A stretch of DNA of 39,521 bases, taken from Solimonas sp964507195 (GTDB lineage: Bacteria; Pseudomonadota; Gammaproteobacteria; Nevskiales; Nevskiaceae). The notes under the pieces were generated by a model. It did not search any database, was not told the DNA's origin, and saw only the letters and a program-made list of their open reading frames with translations. Below are positions 1 through 8,185 of this stretch, in pieces (position 1 is the stretch's first letter; each line of letters begins with the position of its first letter). The stretch covers positions 1 to 39,521 of the forward strand of contig CAZDPA010000016.1 in assembly GCA_964507195.1 (NCBI GenBank), written 5' to 3'. The translations under genes were made by a program, and so were the position numbers.

Positions 1-1
1 C

Positions 2-2002
2 CTAGCCCATGGCGTCTTCGGGCAGCTTGAAGCCGGCTACCGACTCACGCAGTTTCTGCGACAGCAGGCTGAGTTCCTCAACCGCGCTCGCGGTTTGGTT
101 GGCCGAGCCCGAGGTCTGCACCGCAATGTCTCGAATGACCTGCATCGTGCCGGCGATCTTGGTTGCCTGCGCCGACTGGTTGCGTGCCGACGAGGAGATG
201 TGCGCGATCAGCTGCGACAGTTCCTGCGACGAGCTTTCGACCTTGGTCAGTGCCTGGCCGGCTTCTTCTGCGCTCTTCGCACCGACCACCACGTTCTGCG
301 TAGAACGTTCCATCGAGACGATCGCCTCGTTGGTATCGGCCTGAATCGTCTTGACCAGGGTTTCGACCTGACGCGTTGCGTTGGCGGCGCGTTCGGCGAG
401 TCGCTGGACTTCGTCGGCAACCACCGCGAAGCCGCGGCCTGCGTCGCCGGCCATGGCGGCCTGGATCGATGCGTTGAGCGCCAGCGTGTTGGTCTGCTCG
501 GCGATGTCGTTGATGAATTCGATGATGTTGCCGATTTCCTGGGACGATTCGCCCAGGCGCTTGATGCGCTTGGAGGTGTCCTGGATCTGCTCGCGCAGTG
601 CGGACATGCCCTGGATCGTGCGATTCACCGTCTCGGCGCCGTTATGCGCAACCTGCACCGAGGCCTGCGCCTGGCCGGCGAGTTTCTCGGCGCTGGCGGC
701 CACCTGCTGCATGGAGTCGGAAGTCGCTGCAATGGTGTTGGCCACCGCGGAGATTTCGCGAGCCTGGCGTTCCGAAGCCTGGTTCATCGTCAGCGCGGTC
801 TGCTTCGTATTCGAAGCGGCGCTGGCGATTTCAGATGACGTCGAGGTGATCGTGCCGACCAGGTTACGCATGTTCTGGACGGTGTAGTTGATGGAATCGG
901 CGATCGCGCCTGTGAAGTCTTCGGTCACCGTCACGTCTACGGTCAGATCACCGTCAGCCAGGTTGGTGATTTCGTCGAGCAGCGACAGAATCGCCTGCTG
1001 CTGCTTCGCGTCGCGATCTTCGGCAACCTGCAGACGACTACGTGTGCCGCGGACCGTGACGGCAATGAACACGATCAGCAGGATGATCGCGAGTCCGCCG
1101 GACACCGCGACCACGATCGGCAGGACGACCTGACGCACGCGGGTGTCGAGCAGTTTCTGTTCCAGCGCCTTGGCGGTGGCTATGACGTTGGCTGCGGAAC
1201 CCTGCAGCTGGCCGGCGGCGATCTGCAGCTTGTCCACTGCGGGTGCGTTCTCCAGCAGGGTGGCGCTGGCACGTGTTACCGGTGCAAAGCGGTCCTTCGC
1301 AGATTTGGCTTGCGCGCTGACGGCAGGATCGATGATCAGGGCTTCGTTGGTGTCGACGAAGTTGCGCACTTCCGCTTCCAGTGCCTGCGCAGTGGCGAGA
1401 GCGTCGCGGCCGCGGCCGAGTACGCCGCGCGCTTCGCCGGCGATACGCTCCAGGCGCACCAACTGCGAGATCGCCGGATTCTTGCCGGCACGACCGCCGA
1501 GGCTTTCGGCGATGCTTTCATAGCTGTTGAACACATCGTTGCGCCCGGAACTGCCGTGAATGGCGCCGATGATGGCGTCGACGTTTTTCGCGGAGTCGCG
1601 CCAGGCGTTCTCGCCGGAGAGCACGCCCTCGGCAGTGGTCTTGAGCTGGCTCCAGGCAGCGGCAACCTGGGCGACGTCATCCTGCACCGCCTCGGGCGCT
1701 GCTTCGATACCGGCGTCCGCATCGCCCTGGGCGAGAGCGACGACATTGAGATCGAGGTCTTCGACGCGCCCCAGCAGGGTCAGGAAGTCGGGCGTCCTGC
1801 CGCGCGTCGCTGCTTCGCCTACGTCGACGATTTCACCGACGTCCGAAGAGATCGAGCGTGCGAGTACAACCCAGGTTTCGTCACGCGTATCGACCTGCTG
1901 CAGGTAGTAGAAGCCACCCATCGAGATCGCGATCAGGATGACTGCGAGAATCAGTGTCGCAAGTTCGCGACGGGTGCCTCGAATTGTATTTTTGCCGGCC
2001 AT
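2..2002 (-). CDS. pilJ: PilJ, methyl-accepting chemotaxis protein of the type IV pilus Pil-Chp system
   Basis: Inner-membrane receptor that would feed signals to the ChpA kinase to control twitching motility and pilus-linked cAMP signalling. Of 666 residues, one membrane helix lies near 14-33 and a second near 294-317, bracketing a periplasmic region. A HAMP-like linker follows, then a long cytoplasmic signalling domain. The conserved hairpin tip lies at about 495-540 (it begins EFINDIAEQTNTLALNASIQ), the contact site for CheW and CheA. The start at 2002 has a strong AGGGGGAG ribosome site. The stop codon is at bases 2-4, so the gene is complete. It lies 34 bases after pilH on the same strand. 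In Pseudomonas pilJ sits between pilI and chpA; here it is about 8 kb away on the opposite strand. Family assignment is firm; the ligand is unknown. Confidence 0.95.
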   Translation of the reverse strand: MAGKNTIRGTRRELATLILAVILIAISMGGFYYLQQVDTRDETWVVLARSISSDVGEIVDVGEAATRGRTPDFLTLLGRVEDLDLNVVALAQGDADAGIEAAPEAVQDDVAQVAAAWSQLKTTAEGVLSGENAWRDSAKNVDAIIGAIHGSSGRNDVFNSYESIAESLGGRAGKNPAISQLVRLERIAGEARGVLGRGRDALATAQALEAEVRNFVDTNEALIIDPAVSAQAKSAKDRFAPVTRASATLLENAPAVDKLQIAAGQLQGSAANVIATAKALEQKLLDTRVRQVVLPIVVAVSGGLAIILLIVFIAVTVRGTRSRLQVAEDRDAKQQQAILSLLDEITNLADGDLTVDVTVTEDFTGAIADSINYTVQNMRNLVGTITSTSSEIASAASNTKQTALTMNQASERQAREISAVANTIAATSDSMQQVAASAEKLAGQAQASVQVAHNGAETVNRTIQGMSALREQIQDTSKRIKRLGESSQEIGNIIEFINDIAEQTNTLALNASIQAAMAGDAGRGFAVVADEVQRLAERAANATRQVETLVKTIQADTNEAIVSMERSTQNVVVGAKSAEEAGQALTKVESSSQELSQLIAHISSSARNQSAQATKIAGTMQVIRDIAVQTSGSANQTASAVEELSLLSQKLRESVAGFKLPEDAMG

Positions 2003-2036
2003 TATCTCCCCCTAGAGAAGCTGCGGTGATCTGCGT

Positions 2037-2402
2037 CTACTTGCCGAGCACCGTATTGATTTTTGCCAGCAGATCCGATTCTTTGACCGGCTTGACCAGA
2101 TATTCCTTGGCACCCTGACGCAGCGCCCAGACGCGGTCGGTTTCCTGGTTCTTGCTGCTGACCACGATCACTGGGATGTGTGCGGTGGCCGGGTCCTTGG
2201 ACAGGGTGCGCGTGGCCTGAAAGCCGTTCACGCCGGGCATGACCACGTCCATGATCACCACGTCCGGCTTTTCGCTGCGGACGCGCGGAATCGCGTCTTC
2301 GCCAGAGCCCGCGTCGGAAACGGTATGACCGGCGCGCTGCAACTGTCCGCGCAGATGCTCAACATCGGTCGGTGAGTCGTCCACGATCATTACGTGTGCC
2401 AT
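2037..2402 (-). CDS. pilH: PilH-type single-domain response regulator
   Basis: Receiver-only response regulator of 121 residues, expected to accept phosphate from ChpA and oppose or buffer PilG output in twitching motility. Visible receiver features are the acidic pair D8-D9, phospho-acceptor D52 in the IMDVVMPG strand, S82, and K104 in YLVKP. There is no output domain. The open frame runs 22 codons further upstream, but the start at 2402 fits the family and has a GGGGGAAG ribosome site, so I chose it. It is followed by pilJ, presumably co-transcribed. The PilH rather than PilG assignment rests on pairing with pilJ and on the other receiver gene (at 10659) being placed like pilG, so the name is less certain than the family. 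Confidence 0.88.
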   Translation of the reverse strand: MAHVMIVDDSPTDVEHLRGQLQRAGHTVSDAGSGEDAIPRVRSEKPDVVIMDVVMPGVNGFQATRTLSKDPATAHIPVIVVSSKNQETDRVWALRQGAKEYLVKPVKESDLLAKINTVLGK

Positions 2403-2645
2403 TGAAATCTTCCCCCCGCCCGGAAGCCGAACTGTCAGCCAAGCAATTGGCGAAATTGCCCAAATCAAGACCCACCAGAATGGATCGTCTAAATATCGTC
2501 AATGTTACGACGCTGCGAACGCGGACTGTATACCAAGCGCCGCATCGCAACTATTCATCTGGCAAAAACCCTCAGGTCCCGACGCTCATTCCCGCTGGCG
2601 TCCGGGCTTCCCGCACAACGTAGACGGCAGGCCCCGATGCGGGCT

Positions 2646-4079
2646 TCAGCTGCCGTTTGCCGCAGCAGTTGGATAGACCTCGCTCCCTCCATGCAGCATC
2701 CGTACCACGCGGCCGCGCAGCGATTTGCCGAGAAATGGCGAATTGCGCCCGGCGCTGAGCATGCGCTCGGCATGGAGCACCCATTTCTGATCGGGATCGA
2801 CCAGGGCCAGGTCGGCGGATTCGCCCGGCTTGAGGCGGCCTGCGCCCGGACCCAGCGCAGCGCCGGCGATCGCAGCCGGTCCGCTGGTGATGCGGGCAAT
2901 CGCCTGCAGCGGCGTCAGCAGGCCCGTGTGCACCAGCGCCAGGGTCAGCGGTAGCAGGGTTTCCAAGGCCGAGATGCCGGGTTCAGTCAGCGGATACGGA
3001 TTGACCTTGGCGTCCAGTTCATGCGGTTGGTGGTCCGAGCACACCGCTTCGATGATGCCGCTGGCGACGGCGGCGCGCAGGGCATCGCGGTCTGTCAGCG
3101 ATCGCAGCGGTGGCCAGACGTGGCACTGGGCGTTGAAGCCATCGACATCGATATCGGTCAGATGCAGCTGATGGGCGGCTACGTCAGCCGACACCGGCAG
3201 CTTGTAAGCGCGCGCCGATTCGATCAGGCGCACTCCGCGTGCGGTGGACAGGCGACAGAAGTGGACGCGCGCACCGGTGTCTTCGACCAGCGAAATCCAG
3301 AATCGCAGCGCGGCGACTTCGGCCGCTGCGGGAATCGGGTTGAGGCCGAGGCGGGTCGCGACCGGACCTTCATGCGCACAGCCGCCGGCAGCGAGTGCAG
3401 CGTCCTGGGCAAAGATATGGACCGGCAGTTCCAGGCCCTTTGCGTATTCGAGGGCGCGACGCGCAATACGCGAGTCGGGGATCGGTGCATAGGCATTGCT
3501 GACGCCGACCGCGCCGGCGCTGCGCAGCGCCGACAGCTCAGCGAGGGCTTCGCCGCCCAGCTGCTTGGTCAGCGCACCGAGGGCGTGAACACCGAGGCCG
3601 CCAGTGTTCTGGGCTATCCGCTGCAGGCGGATCAGCATTGCCGGGGTATCGATCACCGGCGAGGTGTCGGGCGGAATCAGGACATGGGCGATGCCGCCAG
3701 CCTGCGCCGCCGCGGTTTCACTGGCGATACTGGCCTTGTGAGTCTGGCCGGGTTCACGGAAGCGTGCACAGAGGTCGACAAGCCCTGGAATCAGCCACAG
3801 ACCGCGGGCGTCGATCTCGCGAGTCGCAGTGCGCTCCTTGTGCTTGGTATCGATGGCCTTGATGCGACCGTTCTCGATCAGCACCTGAGCGATCTGATCG
3901 AGGCCGCTGGCCGGATCGAGCACGCGGGCGCCGGTGATCAGCAGACTGCCGCTGGCAGGTGGCCTACCTGCCGGCGAACGGGCGCTTGCCGACCATTCCT
4001 GCTGTTTGGTGCCTGGTCTGGATGCTGCTTTGACCGTGGTTTTTGCGCCGCGGGCCGGCTTGCCGGACGAGGATTTCAT
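2646..4079 (-). CDS. pyrC: Dihydroorotase homologue, probably catalytically inactive (PyrC'-type partner of PyrB)
   Basis: Amidohydrolase-fold protein of 477 residues with a basic, low-complexity N-terminal extension of about 45 residues. The metal-binding signature is ruined. The PGLVD strand at 98-102 is kept, but the two histidines of HxH are C104 and R106. The histidine of the HCED-like motif is F223, and the histidine before the LST strand is R276. Only the late aspartate, D349 in CSDHQPH, is kept. The start codon overlaps the pyrB stop by four bases (ATGA, 4076-4079), so the two are translationally coupled. In Pseudomonas an inactive homologue, PyrC', is a structural subunit required by aspartate transcarbamoylase, and that role is the natural inference. 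A second homologue with better preserved ligands starts beyond the right edge of the window and ends at 38253. Confidence 0.9.
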   Translation of the reverse strand: MKSSSGKPARGAKTTVKAASRPGTKQQEWSASARSPAGRPPASGSLLITGARVLDPASGLDQIAQVLIENGRIKAIDTKHKERTATREIDARGLWLIPGLVDLCARFREPGQTHKASIASETAAAQAGGIAHVLIPPDTSPVIDTPAMLIRLQRIAQNTGGLGVHALGALTKQLGGEALAELSALRSAGAVGVSNAYAPIPDSRIARRALEYAKGLELPVHIFAQDAALAAGGCAHEGPVATRLGLNPIPAAAEVAALRFWISLVEDTGARVHFCRLSTARGVRLIESARAYKLPVSADVAAHQLHLTDIDVDGFNAQCHVWPPLRSLTDRDALRAAVASGIIEAVCSDHQPHELDAKVNPYPLTEPGISALETLLPLTLALVHTGLLTPLQAIARITSGPAAIAGAALGPGAGRLKPGESADLALVDPDQKWVLHAERMLSAGRNSPFLGKSLRGRVVRMLHGGSEVYPTAAANGS

Positions 4080-5072
4080 CGGCGGCTCCGGCGGCGCAGC
4101 AGGCTGCTGGCCTTGCTCGTGGTTGTCGGGGTCCGTCCGAGAATCATCGCCATCGTTGCCATGCGCACCGCGATACCGTGATTCACCTGCTGCAGGATCA
4201 GCGATTGCGGGCCGTAGGCGAGGTCGCCTTCGATCTCGACGCCGCGGTTGATCGGGCCCGGATGCATGATGATCGCGTCGTGGCGCATCTTCTTCATGCG
4301 CGCACGGGTGAGGCCGAAGTCTCGGTGGAATTCGCCCATCGACGGCAGGTAGGCGCCGAGCATGCGCTCCTTCTGCAGGCGCAGCAGGATCACCACATCG
4401 GCGTTGTCGAGGCCTTCGTCGAGTTCATGGCAGACGCGTACGCCCATCTGCTCGATGCCGGCTGGCACCAGCGTCGGCGGAGCGACGACGCGGATGTCGG
4501 TCGTACCCAGTGCGCGCAGGCCATGGATGTTCGAACGCGAGACGCGCGAGTGCAGCACGTCGCCGACGATGGCGACGCGCAANNNNNNNNNNGTAGCGGC
4601 GGATCGTGAACAGGTCGAGCAGGCCCTGCGTCGGATGCGCATGGCGGCCGTCGCCGGCGTTGAGGATCGCGACACCCGGCGCGGCATGCTGTGCGAAGAA
4701 ATGCGCAGCGCCGGAGGACTCGTGGCGGACGACGAACATGTCGGCCTGCATCGCTTCGAGCGTCTTCAGCGTGTCGAACAAGGTCTCGCCCTTGGACGTG
4801 CTCGAAGCTGCCATCTGCAGGTTGAGCACGTCGGCCGACAGGCGCTTCGCCGCAAGCTCGAAGGTTGTGCGCGTGCGCGTACTCGGCTCAAAGAACAGAT
4901 TGACGATCGTGCGCCCGTTCAGCAGCGGCAGTTTCTTGTCAGGGCCACGGAGCGATTGATCCAGGGCCTCGGCGGTATCGAGGATTTCGGTCAGGAGCTT
5001 TGCGCTCAGGCCTTCCAAAGTCAGAAGGTGGCGCAGGCGACCGTTGCTGTCGAGTTGTAGTTCTGGACTCAT
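4076..5072 (-). CDS. pyrB: Aspartate carbamoyltransferase catalytic subunit (interrupted by an assembly gap)
   Basis: Joins carbamoyl phosphate to aspartate in the second step of pyrimidine synthesis. The first 160 residues are readable from 5072 to 4593, with the carbamoyl-phosphate loop STRTRTTF at 64-71, the SSTSKGET lysine loop at 90-97, and HPTQGLLD at 146-153. A run of ten Ns then breaks the frame. The remaining 168 residues, from LRVAIVGDVLHSR onward, are readable from 4582 and include HPGPINRGVE. Codon boundaries abut the gap on both sides, so the true gap should be a multiple of three. About six missing residues would give roughly 334 residues, the usual length for this class. It is coupled to the pseudo-dihydroorotase by an ATGA overlap. 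No regulatory PyrI or PyrR gene is adjacent. The frame shift is an artefact of gap padding, not evidence of a pseudogene. Confidence 0.95.
4583..4592. other. Assembly gap (10 Ns) inside pyrB
   Basis: Ten unknown bases. The last codon before the gap (TAC, Tyr160 of PyrB, minus strand) and the first after it (TTG) both abut the Ns, and their frames differ by the 10-base filler. The filler length is therefore arbitrary. Confidence 0.99.
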
Positions 5073-5123
5073 CCTGGAGCGCCATTGTCCGCTTTCGTGG
5101 TGCGCAATTCAAAAGTTGTCATG

Positions 5124-5143
5124 ACGGCAAGCAGGTCTGCCGT
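5124..5143 (-). terminator. Weak hairpin between ruvX and pyrB
   Basis: On the minus strand ACGGCA and TGCCGT form a 6-bp stem with an 8-base loop. A short ACTTTTG follows about eight bases later, too far and too short for a convincing intrinsic terminator. It sits in the 88-base gap ahead of pyrB, where an attenuator could also lie. Function unproven. Confidence 0.25.
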
Positions 5144-5160
5144 TGGCGGCGCGAAGAATG

Positions 5161-5583
5161 TCAGTTTGCGCTGCGGCTGTCATCAAGCCATTGCTGCAGG
5201 ATCACCCGTGCCGCCTGGGCGTCGCGATCGCCCTTGCGCACGCGGCGGGTCATCTGGCCGCTGGCGCGGGCGCCGCGCAGGAAGTCGTCGGCGGCGCGCG
5301 AGCTGAAACGCTCGTCGGTCAGGTGCACCGGCAGTTTGGCGCGCTCGGCCAGACCGGTGGCGAATTTGCGCGCTGCGGTTGTAATGGCCTGGTCATGTCC
5401 GTCTTCAAGCAGCGGCAGGCCGACGATCAGCGCGCCCGGCCGCCACTCGGCAATCAATCTGGTAATCGCGGTCCAGTCGCCGGTCGGCAGTGTCGAGAGT
5501 GCGCGGGCGGTCTTCATGACGTCGTCACCAACGGCGGGGCCGATGCGTTTCTCGCCGTAATCGAAGGCCAGGTAAATCGGCAT
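5161..5583 (-). CDS. ruvX: RuvX/YqgF family Holliday-junction resolvase-like nuclease
   Basis: RNase H-fold protein of 140 residues, the usual length. The family is linked to Holliday-junction resolution and to processing of pre-16S rRNA. The acidic residues expected of the site are visible: D8 in AFDYGEKRIG, D90-E91 in TDERFSS, and D121 in RDAQAARVIL. The IVGLP strand is at 53-57. The start at 5583 has an AGGGGGT ribosome site. It lies 23 bases after algH, an ancient yqgE-yqgF pairing also seen in Pseudomonas and enterobacteria. Nothing looks damaged. The exact cellular role of the family (RNA processing or recombination) is debated. Confidence 0.93.
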   Translation of the reverse strand: MPIYLAFDYGEKRIGPAVGDDVMKTARALSTLPTGDWTAITRLIAEWRPGALIVGLPLLEDGHDQAITTAARKFATGLAERAKLPVHLTDERFSSRAADDFLRGARASGQMTRRVRKGDRDAQAARVILQQWLDDSRSAN

Positions 5584-5606
5584 GCCAACCCCCTGACCGT
5601 CAGCGT

Positions 5607-6170
5607 TCAGGCGTGACCGGCTTCGCCCGTGAATTGCGTGACGTCGACCCCCAGCAGCTTGGTGGCAGCCTGCCAGCGATCACGTGGTGGCGTGCGGAAC
5701 AGGATCCGTTCGTTGATTGGCGCGTTGAGCCAGGCGTTGTGCATGATTTCGCTTTCGAGTTGCCCAGCGCTCCAACCGGCATAGCCGAGCACGACGAAGT
5801 AATCGGACGGACCGTCGCCCTTGCCGATGGCGTCGAGGATGTCGCGCGAGGTTGTGATGTAGAGGCCGTTATCGATCGCCATCGACGATTCCCAGCCGCT
5901 GGGGTCGCGATGGATGACGAAGCCGCGCTCAGGCTGTACCGGGCCGCCCCAGTAGACAATGCGGTCGTTATCGACTGAAGCGTGGTCCAGACCCATCTGA
6001 TCCATCATTTCGACCAGCTTCAGCTCGGTCGGTCGATTGATCACCAGGCCGATCGCACCGCTGTCGGAGTGCTCGCAGAGCAGCGATACCGTGTGATTGA
6101 AGTTTTCGTCGTCCAGGCTGGGCATGGCGACGAGGAACTGATTCTTCAGGGAGGCGTCGGTCTGGCTCAT
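5607..6170 (-). CDS. algH: AlgH/YqgE family protein (UPF0301)
   Basis: Small cytoplasmic protein of 187 residues matching the YqgE/AlgH family from end to end. The N-terminal NQFLVAMPSLDDENFNHTV, the central GLVINRPTEL, the YWGGPV segment and the late LGYAGWSAGQLESEI are all recognisable. The biochemical role is unknown; the AlgH name comes from a reported link to alginate expression in Pseudomonas and need not apply here. It is immediately upstream of ruvX on the same strand, as in many gammaproteobacteria. The start at 6170 gives the usual family length, although the ribosome site there is weak. Confidence 0.93.
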   Translation of the reverse strand: MSQTDASLKNQFLVAMPSLDDENFNHTVSLLCEHSDSGAIGLVINRPTELKLVEMMDQMGLDHASVDNDRIVYWGGPVQPERGFVIHRDPSGWESSMAIDNGLYITTSRDILDAIGKGDGPSDYFVVLGYAGWSAGQLESEIMHNAWLNAPINERILFRTPPRDRWQAATKLLGVDVTQFTGEAGHA

Positions 6171-6200
6171 GGAACCAGTATCGGCCGCTATCCCGCGGAG

Positions 6201-6740
6201 TCAAGCCGCCCGCGGCTGATCGCGCGACGGCAGGCGTTGAAGCAGGGCCTGAGCGGCCAGCCCGGTCGCCAGGCCGAACAGCAGGGCAACGCTCATCAGG
6301 AGCGGCAGCAGGCGCAGCAGGCCCGGATGGGGCACGAAGACCTGGTAGGCCAGTGCAAATTGCCCGGCCATATGCGCGAGCGCAGAAATGACCGACAAAC
6401 CGATCGGCGACAGGCGCAGGACGGGGACGGCGCGACTGAACGCATAAGCCACTCCCAAGGCAGTCAGGCTCGCCAAGGCGCCCGACAGCGACAGCCAGAA
6501 TCCCGGCGTCATGAAACTGCCGACGAGCAGACTGCCGACCAGCACGCGCAGCATGGACACCCACAGCGCCATCCGCCACGAATAGCGCAGCAGCACGATC
6601 AGGGTCACAACGTTGGCAAGGCCGGGTTTGATGCCGGGGATCAGGGCTGGAAAGCCGGCTTCGAGCACATGAATCACGATCGCCAGCGCGGCATAGCCGG
6701 CGACCAGGCGGTCCTCATGCGTGGGGGCGAGGCTCGTCAC
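6201..6740 (-). CDS. Gx transporter family membrane protein (heptaprenyl diphosphate synthase component I-like)
   Basis: Very hydrophobic protein of 179 residues with about five or six membrane helices, including segments near 13-32, 40-58, 75-95 and 140-170. The sequence around GFPALIPGIKPGLANVVTLI matches the Gx transporter family, which databases often label heptaprenyl diphosphate synthase component I. That label is probably misleading for a membrane protein of this size. The start is GTG at 6740, sharing one base with the stop of the NusG-II gene, so translation is coupled. Linkage with a NusG-domain-II gene and apbE suggests a role in a membrane electron-transfer or flavin-linked module. 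The transported molecule, if any, is unknown. Confidence 0.78.
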   Translation of the reverse strand: MTSLAPTHEDRLVAGYAALAIVIHVLEAGFPALIPGIKPGLANVVTLIVLLRYSWRMALWVSMLRVLVGSLLVGSFMTPGFWLSLSGALASLTALGVAYAFSRAVPVLRLSPIGLSVISALAHMAGQFALAYQVFVPHPGLLRLLPLLMSVALLFGLATGLAAQALLQRLPSRDQPRAA

Positions 6741-7102
6741 TAGAAACTCACCGCGTCGAGGCCTTCGCCGGCATTGCCGCTGAGGCTGATGCTGACGCGG
6801 TTCGGAAGGCAGGCGGCGGCGTCGCCGGTGTGCGAGAGCCAGCCGCCGTGGACACAGACCTTGTTGCGGCAGGGGCTGCTGACGAAGCGGACGCGGCCAT
6901 TTTCAACTTTGAGGATGGATGGGCCGGCGCGGCCGTCGACGCGGATTTCGCGATCGCTGACGAGCGCGTAGCGGCCCAGCGTTTCGCCGCCGACCCGAAT
7001 CTCGAACTGCGTTGCGTTGACCGGTGCCTGCCAGTAGCGCGCGAACAGCACACCGACAAGCGCTGCTGAGCCGACGATTGCCAGCAGGTCGCCGCGGGTC
7101 AC
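6740..7102 (-). CDS. NusG domain II-containing periplasmic-facing protein
   Basis: Protein of 120 residues with one N-terminal membrane helix at about 6-22 and then a small beta domain of the NusG_II type. Its mark is a Cys/His cluster: C78, C83, H85 in CVHGGW (83-88), and C98 in ACLPN. Those residues are typical of the family and could hold a metal or a disulphide. It has no NGN or KOW domain and is not a transcription factor. GTG start at 7102, overlapping the apbE stop by four bases (GTGA); its own stop shares one base with the Gx gene. The fixed trio with ApbE and a Gx protein recurs in other bacteria and points to an envelope redox function, by inference. Confidence 0.8.
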   Translation of the reverse strand: MTRGDLLAIVGSAALVGVLFARYWQAPVNATQFEIRVGGETLGRYALVSDREIRVDGRAGPSILKVENGRVRFVSSPCRNKVCVHGGWLSHTGDAAACLPNRVSISLSGNAGEGLDAVSF

Positions 7103-8175
7103 GGCAGGATCTCGACCTTCACGTCGTCAGCAAACTGCATGCGCGGCGCGAGTGCTGCGGTGATCTGGACGCTGCCGTCCTCAAGCACGACGAAGGCCAG
7201 TGCGGAGTCCATATCGCGCGCGACCTGGCGCCACTGCTGAGGGCCGGCGACAAACAGTGCCGCAGTCGTGGCGTCGGCCAGTGCGCCAAGCGGCGCAACC
7301 ACCGTCGCCGCCTGCATGCCACGTGCCGGCATGCCGTTGTGCGGATCAAGCAGGTGGTGGTAGCGCTGGCCCTCGAATTCGAAATAGCGCTCGTAGTCGC
7401 CGCTGGTGACGACCGCTTCGCCGTTCTCTACTTCGATCGAAGCCAGCACACTGCTTTGGGCGCCTTCACGGTTGTCCGGACGCGGATGGCGCACGCCGAT
7501 GCGCCACGGGCGCTCACCGCGACTCCCGGCTGTACGCAGGTTGCCGCCAGCGTTGACGATGGCATTCGCATAGCCTTTGCGACGCAGTTCGTCGATCGCC
7601 AGATCGAGGGCATTGCCCTTGGCGATCGCGCCGAAGTCGAACCAGATGCCGTTCGCCGGCCCGTAGGACGTGACCGGCTCGGGCAAAGGTGCCGCCGCTG
7701 CCAGCGCGCGGGTGGTTTCGGCGATCCGCGCTGCATCCGGCGGCGTGCTGCGGAAATTTGTTTCATCGTTGAATCCCCAGAGTTCGACCAGCTTGCCGAT
7801 GCGGATGTCGAACCGCTGACCGCTGAGCCGGCTGCGACGCGCAGCGAGCGAAAACAGCGCTTGCATGTCGGCCGGGATGTCGACAGCCGCGCCATTCGCG
7901 AGTTGCTGGTTGATCGTGCCCAGCGCGCCGTTGCCCCAGGCGGCCCAGCGCTGTGCATAGGCATCGAGCATCGCCTGCAGCTCACGCAGCGCCTGCTCGG
8001 CGGCCGGACGATCCTGGCCTTCGTCGAGATACAGCGAGACCGACAGGATCGTGCCCATCGCGAGAAACTCGCGCTCGACCAGGCGATCATCGACGCCCGA
8101 CTGCGGGCGCAGTGCCAGCCAGATCACGAGGGCAGCAAGGCCCGCGCCGACAGCGAGCTTGCGCAAGTGCTTCAC
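7099..8175 (-). CDS. apbE: ApbE-type FAD:protein FMN transferase
   Basis: Attaches FMN covalently to a threonine or serine of extracytoplasmic target proteins, using FAD and Mg2+. In 358 residues, a single membrane segment at about 5-22 lacks a lipobox cysteine, so the enzyme is probably anchored by a helix rather than lipidated. Family motifs are visible: FDIRIGKLVELWGF (122-135), FDFGAIAKGNALDLA (179-193), NAGGNLR (208-214), SGDYER (258-263), HHLLDPHNGMPA (273-284) and the metal-binding DATTAA (301-306). GTG start at 8175, ten bases after the gshB stop. It overlaps the NusG-II gene by four bases. I found no obvious flavinylation target (D/S-G-A-T/S) in its neighbours, so the substrate is probably elsewhere. 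Confidence 0.92.
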   Translation of the reverse strand: MKHLRKLAVGAGLAALVIWLALRPQSGVDDRLVEREFLAMGTILSVSLYLDEGQDRPAAEQALRELQAMLDAYAQRWAAWGNGALGTINQQLANGAAVDIPADMQALFSLAARRSRLSGQRFDIRIGKLVELWGFNDETNFRSTPPDAARIAETTRALAAAAPLPEPVTSYGPANGIWFDFGAIAKGNALDLAIDELRRKGYANAIVNAGGNLRTAGSRGERPWRIGVRHPRPDNREGAQSSVLASIEVENGEAVVTSGDYERYFEFEGQRYHHLLDPHNGMPARGMQAATVVAPLGALADATTAALFVAGPQQWRQVARDMDSALAFVVLEDGSVQITAALAPRMQFADDVKVEILP

Positions 8176-8185
8176 CCGAAGTACC

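Noticed and set aside
2403..2645. Possible sigma-70 promoter for pilH (TTGACG at 2497-2502, minus strand)
   Set aside because: No acceptable -10 at 16-18 bases; a TATACA hexamer nearby has no matching -35.
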